From Algoriphagus ornithinivorans (GTDB lineage: Bacteria; Bacteroidota; Bacteroidia; Cytophagales; Cyclobacteriaceae): 64,000 nt of DNA. The translations under genes and the position numbers were made by a program. The notes under the pieces were generated by a model. The model searched no databases. It had not been told where the DNA came from and saw only the letters and a list, made by a program, of their open reading frames with translations. This document shows positions 58,808 to 64,000 of this stretch, in pieces (within the stretch, counting starts at the first letter, position 1; every line of letters starts with the position of its first letter). Location of the stretch: assembly GCF_900115305.1 (NCBI RefSeq), contig NZ_FOVW01000008.1, positions 124,001-188,000 on the forward strand. The letters run 5' to 3'.

Positions 58808-60723
58808 TGCATACGAAAGAATATTACAGAAAATCACTCTTTCAAGAAAAAGGAAATCTGCGGGCCGACCAGATTGAAAGAATTGAATTTCTGGAAAAGT
58901 CTCTTCAAAAAAGCTTTTTAAAGATTGCACTCAACTATGGTTACTTAAGCAGGAGAGCTTGGAAAAAAGCCTTGATAGAAGAAGGCGTTGAACTTTATCA
59001 GTTCAATTTTGAATCTCTTGAAGCAATCTCCAATCAAGAGGTGGTCAAAACGCAACTTCACTGGTTCTTAGACTGTCTAGTATTCCCTCTAAAGCAAACT
59101 GATGATTATCTAGAAGTGGTATTATCAGATCCTTCTGACAGTATCAATATCAACAATGTGGAAGAATTGCTGGGCCAAAAAGTTGACAAATTCCATGTTG
59201 CAGAGGACTTGGATGTCCTGAAAGCTTTGCACATTACCTATGGCTTAGACTATCTGGATAAAGCCATATTTAGGATTTACGATAGTGACAGAGAAAGTTG
59301 CGCCATTGAAACATTTACAAAAAAGCAACTGATCTTCATTGGGGCTATTCTAATCTTGGGTGCTTCATTATTTTATTTTTTCCCGGTCGGGGTAGCTATT
59401 ACCTTCAATCTCATCCTCAATGCGCTTTTATTTCTTTCAATAAGTTTCAAATTTCTTCTCACGCTATACGGTTCCAGAATGGAAACCTCCAGAAAAGTGA
59501 GCAAGGCGGAATTGGATAAAGTAAATGATGATGAATTGCCGATTTATACAATCTTATTACCTGTTTTCAAAGAATCTGAGGTGATCCATAAATTGGTTTG
59601 GAATCTAAGAAACCTTGATTATCCACTCGAAAAACTGGATGTCAAACTATTGATAGAGGCTGATGATGCGATGACCTACAATGCGGTAAAAGACATGAAT
59701 TTTCCATGTATTTTCGAACCGCTCATTATCCCGCCAGCCCAGCCTAAAACTAAGCCCAAAGCCTGTAATTATGGCCTATACTTTAGTAAAGGGAAATACC
59801 TGACTATTTATGATGCTGAGGATATCCCGGATAACAATCAACTCAAACTAGTTACCAGTCTATTTAAGAAAATACCAGATGACTATGTCGTGATCCAATG
59901 TGCCCTGAATTATTTTAATAAAAAGGAAAATTTGCTGACAAGGCTTTTCACCTTAGAATACTCCTATTGGTTTGACTATATGCTTCCCGGCCTGGACAAT
60001 CTAGATGTTCCAATCCCGCTTGGAGGTACAAGTAACCACTTCAAGTTCGACAAACTGATGGAGCTAGGTGGATGGGACGGGTTCAACGTAACCGAAGATG
60101 CTGACCTCGGACTGAGAGCTTATGCCAAAAGCTATAAAGTGACCGTTTTGGACTCTACTACTTTGGAGGAGGCAAATAATGACTTTTTCAACTGGATCAG
60201 GCAGAGATCTCGGTGGATTAAAGGCTATATGCAAACCTATCTCGTGCATATGAGAAACCCAATCAAGCTACTTCAAAAAGTAGGAGTCAAGGGTTTTTTT
60301 GGATTTCAATTCTTTATAGGCGGGACCTTTTTCACATTTTTAGTTTATCCCATTCTCCTGCTGTTTCTAATCTTTATGTTGATCTTGAATACAGGGCTTT
60401 TAGATTTTCTCTTCTTTTGGACGGATTACTCTGTCAGTCAAAATATCTTGGAATCTATTCAATTATTCTTCCCGGACTGGTTGGTAATCATAGCCATCTT
60501 CAACTTCTCTGTGGGGAATTTGATGATGATCTATGTCAATATGATGGCAGTCTTTAGACGCCGGTCCTATACGCTGATTCTTTATGCTTTAATCAATCCA
60601 TTATACTGGCTCATGCACAGTATTTCCGCATACAAGGGATTAATCCAGCTCATTACCAAGCCATTTTACTGGGAGAAGACCAATCATGGACTCACCAAAA
60701 GCAGTAAACCTAGTTCTATATGA
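58804..60723 (+). CDS. Processive GT2 glycosyltransferase with N-terminal T2SSE_N/MshEN-like domain
   Basis: A 639-residue inner-membrane synthase. Residues ~20-150 resemble the T2SSE_N/MshEN fold (LSRRAWKKALIEEGV, FPLKQTDDYLEVVLSDPSDS, VAEDLDVLKALHITYG). Two membrane helices (~175-220) precede a GT2 domain with the substrate motif ADDAM (~286), DAED (337-340), TEDAD (430-434) and QRSRW (467-471). At least four helices follow. It has no PilZ domain. Motifs fit a cellulose- or hyaluronan-type processive beta-glycan synthase; the sugar is unknown. MshEN domains can bind c-di-GMP, an attractive switch here. Confidence 0.85.
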   Translation: MMHTKEYYRKSLFQEKGNLRADQIERIEFLEKSLQKSFLKIALNYGYLSRRAWKKALIEEGVELYQFNFESLEAISNQEVVKTQLHWFLDCLVFPLKQTDDYLEVVLSDPSDSININNVEELLGQKVDKFHVAEDLDVLKALHITYGLDYLDKAIFRIYDSDRESCAIETFTKKQLIFIGAILILGASLFYFFPVGVAITFNLILNALLFLSISFKFLLTLYGSRMETSRKVSKAELDKVNDDELPIYTILLPVFKESEVIHKLVWNLRNLDYPLEKLDVKLLIEADDAMTYNAVKDMNFPCIFEPLIIPPAQPKTKPKACNYGLYFSKGKYLTIYDAEDIPDNNQLKLVTSLFKKIPDDYVVIQCALNYFNKKENLLTRLFTLEYSYWFDYMLPGLDNLDVPIPLGGTSNHFKFDKLMELGGWDGFNVTEDADLGLRAYAKSYKVTVLDSTTLEEANNDFFNWIRQRSRWIKGYMQTYLVHMRNPIKLLQKVGVKGFFGFQFFIGGTFFTFLVYPILLLFLIFMLILNTGLLDFLFFWTDYSVSQNILESIQLFFPDWLVIIAIFNFSVGNLMMIYVNMMAVFRRRSYTLILYALINPLYWLMHSISAYKGLIQLITKPFYWEKTNHGLTKSSKPSSI

Positions 60724-62264
60724 GAAAGAGTAAAATTTCATATTGGCTAGGATGGCTGGTTTTCAGCATAGGATACTTGGTTCTTTCCCAATGGCTGGCA
60801 TCCAGAGGTTTTTACACGCTTGAATCCTTTTTTGTGGATTATAGAGCTGATATTCTTGTTCGCTTTCCTGAAGGATTCTTGAGAACATTTTACTTCACAA
60901 GCCCTGCCGTTTTCTTCTTAAGCAGTGTTCCCTTCAATTTCATTTCATCCATTCCTGGAAGCTTTTTCTTAAACGCTTTACTCATTGGAGGCCTGACTAA
61001 TCATCTTTTCTTCAAGAGCTGGAAAGGGAAATACCCTTCAAAATTTTTCTTCCTGTACATTTTATTTAGTCCTGTCATTCTTTTTGCCGGCACTTCTGGA
61101 ACAAGCTTGGCTGTTTATCTAGTCCTGTATTACTTATTATTCTATGTGACCTTTAAATACACCGAATCACATTCAGTTTTCCATCTTACTCTCATGAGTT
61201 TGACCATGGGACTTTTTGTATTGATGGATATGGAATACATGAAATTGATTTTGTTGTTAGTGCCAGTTCTATTCTTTGTCAGCTTTTTCAAAGCCAAGGG
61301 AATCAGGGGCAACTTTTATACGAGGGCTTCCGTGATTTTCAGCAATAATTCTCAGCGGAGAAAGTTCTTTACCGGCTTTTTCTCCTCTGTTCTGATTGTT
61401 GCATTTATCCCTTTAATGAGCTACCTGATTTTTTTGATGATCAACAAGGTATTCAGTGGCAGTTATTTTTTCTTTGAAAAAAGCACAGGAGATAGCTGGA
61501 ATTCATATTCTGTCCTCTTCCCTTTAATCTCAATAAATGAAGACCTTTGGCCTAATTTGGCTCAGATCAATTCAAGATTTTTGGGCTTAATTCTTCTATT
61601 ATCTGTTACAGCTATTTACCAAATCCTGGATAGTAAAAATCAAGCAGCAAAAAGCTTTATTCTTATTTTGGTCATCCTTTTTGCAATTTCCGAAGCAGCA
61701 GATAATAAGATGCTATATCTGGATTTAAACAACCTATCCCTGATCACAGCCTCAGCTATAGCTGCCTTTTTTTATTCCCAAAATGGTTTGAAATCAAGGT
61801 CTTTAACTCTTAAAGTATTGACATTGGCTTTGCCTGTTTTAGCAGTCTTGCTGGAGTTTGGCTACTTTGAAAATAGCATAGTTCAACAAGAAAGACATTT
61901 TGCAGCCAGTATTTTTGACCCTGAAGAGGACCCCAATTTAAAGTCCATTGAAAAAGCAAGCTTGGCATTACAAAATCAAAATAGTGCACATATCTTGGCT
62001 GATGACGCTATTTTCTACCCTGAGCTCTCTACTTTGGATAAAAGCTTTACTTGGGAAGGACATTTCAGCCCTTATTACATGCATGCTTTGCAGCAGCCTG
62101 AGGCCTATGCTGATTTGATCCTAGTAACAAAAAAAGATCATCCTCTGCACTTGAATGATATAGTGGCCACTTCCCTGAAAAGGTTGGATAGTTTGAAAAT
62201 TGAGCTGCCTAAAAAAGTGATTTACGAAGATGAGTACCGGCAGCTGATTAAGATAGGGAAATAA
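60720..62264 (+). CDS. Polytopic membrane protein of the polysaccharide locus
   Basis: A 514-residue protein with about ten membrane helices (first at ~7-25, last near 380) and a ~125-residue C-terminal non-membrane domain starting near FENSIVQQERHF. No catalytic motif is recognised; topology resembles large membrane glycosyltransferases or acyl/polymer-modifying proteins. It overlaps the GT2 gene by 4 nt, so it belongs to the same operon and may modify, extend or export the polymer. Confidence 0.6.
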   Translation: MRKSKISYWLGWLVFSIGYLVLSQWLASRGFYTLESFFVDYRADILVRFPEGFLRTFYFTSPAVFFLSSVPFNFISSIPGSFFLNALLIGGLTNHLFFKSWKGKYPSKFFFLYILFSPVILFAGTSGTSLAVYLVLYYLLFYVTFKYTESHSVFHLTLMSLTMGLFVLMDMEYMKLILLLVPVLFFVSFFKAKGIRGNFYTRASVIFSNNSQRRKFFTGFFSSVLIVAFIPLMSYLIFLMINKVFSGSYFFFEKSTGDSWNSYSVLFPLISINEDLWPNLAQINSRFLGLILLLSVTAIYQILDSKNQAAKSFILILVILFAISEAADNKMLYLDLNNLSLITASAIAAFFYSQNGLKSRSLTLKVLTLALPVLAVLLEFGYFENSIVQQERHFAASIFDPEEDPNLKSIEKASLALQNQNSAHILADDAIFYPELSTLDKSFTWEGHFSPYYMHALQQPEAYADLILVTKKDHPLHLNDIVATSLKRLDSLKIELPKKVIYEDEYRQLIKIGK

Positions 62265-62401
62265 AAAAAGAGCCAAAATGAATTTCTTAGCGCTTCTATA
62301 AAACAAATTTTCATAGGTTCTAACTTCTAATCAATTACAAACTTTAGGGGGCTAACAGGCCTTTCAGTGATTTCTTTATATTTATTGGATGTTAAATTCA
62401 C

Positions 62402-63307
62402 TTACTCTTTAAAAAAGGTTAATTCAATCGCAGGATGGAACTTGTCAGGGTTGAATACTCCAATTTCGCCTCCAGTGATATAGAAACCCAAATCAATATC
62501 TTTACTTACCCTTTGATCTGCTAGAGCAAAATTCGACTTGGGCTCTTTTTCCAATAGATCAAAAACAATAAATAAGTCTTTCACTCCCTCTGGAATACCA
62601 ACATATTCATCAAAATTCACTTGCACCCAACCTGGTTTGAGTACTTCAACTACTTTATTTCTCTGAAGTAGGTCCGAAAAATCATGAATTGAATTATTTT
62701 TCCCAGGTTTAATATCCATCCTATTATTTGGAAGTAATATCCTAATGGAAACATCAACTTTTTCTTTAAGAATATCAGATACATAAAACTTTAACTTATC
62801 TAAATAAAGTTGCTTTTTCTTCGGGATTTTTACACGAATAGTGTATCGATAAAACTCCCCCTGAGCGGACCCAATTAAGCCGATAGGTTTGGTCGCCTGC
62901 CAACCTTCTGCTTTTGCATCACCTATTTTCAGTTCACTTAGTTTAGTTGAATTCACAGCTACCTCTGGAAGCTCAAACTCTTTACTTGGTAAAAATATCG
63001 TATCCAGATTCCAAATTTCCTTAATCGAAAGTAGCGTGTCATTGATTCCGTAGCCTGAGATATTAATTAAGGCATTTTCTGGGATTTCCTTTTTTAAGTA
63101 TTCCAGTTTCCCAGCAAGATCAGTAAAATCCATAAAACTACCGCCCTCAACTTGTACTCTGAGATAGGCAAGGGGAATCTGCTCATTAGAAGAATAGAAA
63201 TATGTCGCGCTTCTTTCTTGTCCAATTGACTGAAAACAGATAAATACAAATGGAATAATCAGACATTTATTGACCGATCGTATAGGATACCAAAATGGGT
63301 TTTTCAT
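62402..63307 (-). CDS. Secreted protein with carboxypeptidase-regulatory-like domain
   Basis: A 301-residue exported protein (signal peptide near IIPFVFICFQSIGQ). Residues ~30-120 (PLAYLRVQVEGGSFMDFTDLAGKLEYL, INISGYGINDTLLSI) resemble the CarboxypepD_reg-like fold used by TonB-dependent and surface proteins of Bacteroidota, and a beta-rich domain follows. The ATG at 63307 overlaps the end of the upstream beta-propeller gene by 41 nt. Function is unknown; linkage suggests a shared transcript. Confidence 0.6.
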   Translation of the reverse strand: MKNPFWYPIRSVNKCLIIPFVFICFQSIGQERSATYFYSSNEQIPLAYLRVQVEGGSFMDFTDLAGKLEYLKKEIPENALINISGYGINDTLLSIKEIWNLDTIFLPSKEFELPEVAVNSTKLSELKIGDAKAEGWQATKPIGLIGSAQGEFYRYTIRVKIPKKKQLYLDKLKFYVSDILKEKVDVSIRILLPNNRMDIKPGKNNSIHDFSDLLQRNKVVEVLKPGWVQVNFDEYVGIPEGVKDLFIVFDLLEKEPKSNFALADQRVSKDIDLGFYITGGEIGVFNPDKFHPAIELTFFKE

Positions 63308-64000
63308 TATCATCCTTAGTAAGATTTAATAGCTCAATTATTTCTTCATTATATTCACCGGGTAACAATACGGTATGAAGTAAATCCTCACGAACTGTTA
63401 TCGGCTTTAGGAAAAACTCCTTCAGATTGGAATCTATCGAAAAACGGTAGGCTTTCCCATTTTGGATCAATCCAAAATTTAGATTATCGATAGTTTCATT
63501 GAAGAAATTAAATGAAATTATACTATCTCTAACAAGGAGATTCGTTGGAGCAAAAAAATAGGAATCTGATGAAAGAATTTCATATAAATCCTCTGCTCGA
63601 TCAAATGTGGAGACCTTTTCCGGAATTCTTTTACTTCCAAAATCAATTCTATCAACTAAATAAATAGAATCTTTCCCGATTTGGTAAACTTTGTCACTAA
63701 ATGGTTGCACAAGGAAATAGTTTTCCCCAAAATGAGAAATGCTTTGGGGTAGAAAACCTTCAATAAAACCTGAAAACTGAGGCTTGAACTTTAAGTTTGT
63801 AAAATCTTCCTTAGAAAATCCATAGCCTTTTTGAATTCCCGTCTCCACATCTGTATCGGATACAAAAAATAAACTGCTAGTATTTGGAACTGAAAGAGCC
63901 CCAACCAAATAATCTTCGATATCAAACGCTTGGAAAACTGAGAAGTCTTTTAAGGAATACTTTATCAATTTCATTTGAGTTCGATCATAGATTGAGATAT
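63267..64000 (-). CDS. Six-bladed beta-propeller protein, 5' end beyond the window
   Basis: The reverse-strand frame is open to the window edge. The text before the ATG at 63974 reads ISIYDRTQ and continues the same fold. The protein contains repeated blades (LFFVSDTD, YFLVQPFSDKVYQIGKDSIYLVDRIDFG, LIQNGKAYRF) of the kind seen in the 6-bladed propeller/BF3164-like lipoproteins of Bacteroidota. It ends KPILVSYTIGQ. The N-terminus, probably with a lipoprotein signal, is missing. Confidence 0.65.
   Translation of the reverse strand, partial: ISIYDRTQMKLIKYSLKDFSVFQAFDIEDYLVGALSVPNTSSLFFVSDTDVETGIQKGYGFSKEDFTNLKFKPQFSGFIEGFLPQSISHFGENYFLVQPFSDKVYQIGKDSIYLVDRIDFGSKRIPEKVSTFDRAEDLYEILSSDSYFFAPTNLLVRDSIISFNFFNETIDNLNFGLIQNGKAYRFSIDSNLKEFFLKPITVREDLLHTVLLPGEYNEEIIELLNLTKDDNEKPILVSYTIGQ

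Overview
The window is chromosomal DNA of a member of the Bacteroidota, most likely Cytophagales/Cyclobacteriaceae of the Algoriphagus type. The basis is a C-terminal type IX secretion sorting domain on the first gene, several promoters of the Bacteroidota form TAnnTTTG, DUF5687 and LiaF/LytTR genes of the kind found there, a ComEC without a metallo-beta-lactamase domain, and A+T-rich sequence with few strong Shine-Dalgarno sites. The genus is inference; no rRNA is present.

Layout. 0-5 kb: a large secreted T9SS protein and a membrane-tethered metallophosphoesterase. 4.8-7.5 kb: a leftward run of small membrane or exported proteins and a CPBP protease, then an A+T-rich decaying zone with two tiny overlapping membrane ORFs and a broken DUF3592-like gene. 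7.6-22 kb: housekeeping and signalling (ettA, DUF349, DUF2795, a LiaF-like/LytS-like/LytTR operon, ispD, queA, a MacB-like permease, recA, a DUF3108 protein, a PhoB/PhoR pair). 22-25.7 kb: an RluA-type pseudouridine synthase and rplM-rpsI-rpsB-tsf. 25.8-30.1 kb: a rearranged segment between tsf and pgk holding 5'-truncated copies of pgk and tsf fused back to back, plus a frameshifted lipoprotein gene. 30.2-40.3 kb: a dense leftward housekeeping run (threonylcarbamoyl-AMP synthase, TPR lipoprotein, thioesterase, NUDIX, recQ, enoyl-CoA hydratase, comEC, porin, GNAT, phoH). 40.4-47.2 kb: a SAM hydroxide adenosyltransferase, tRNA-Leu(CAA), an IS200/RAYT-type HUH transposase among REP-like palindromes, an ABC exporter pair, a nitroreductase, a PfkB kinase and dispersed palindromic repeats. 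47.2-53.4 kb: a GNAT-like protein, GDPD, a MORN/YwqK-type protein, rimO, truA and a small exported protein.

The most interesting gene set is at 53.4-62.3 kb. A GH5 glycanase faces away from five tightly packed genes: a membrane histidine-kinase-like protein whose ATP-binding domain has lost its N- and D-boxes, a BcsB-like protein, an outer-membrane beta-barrel protein, a GT2 processive synthase carrying an N-terminal T2SSE_N/MshEN-like domain, and a polytopic membrane protein. Together they look like a complete exopolysaccharide synthase and exporter, different from the canonical bcs operon: no PilZ domain and no BcsC TPR protein. The right end holds an unknown secreted protein and a beta-propeller protein cut by the window edge.

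The best candidates for new biology are this polysaccharide locus with its apparent pseudokinase, the direct repeats upstream of the LytTR operon, and the tsf/pgk duplication scar.
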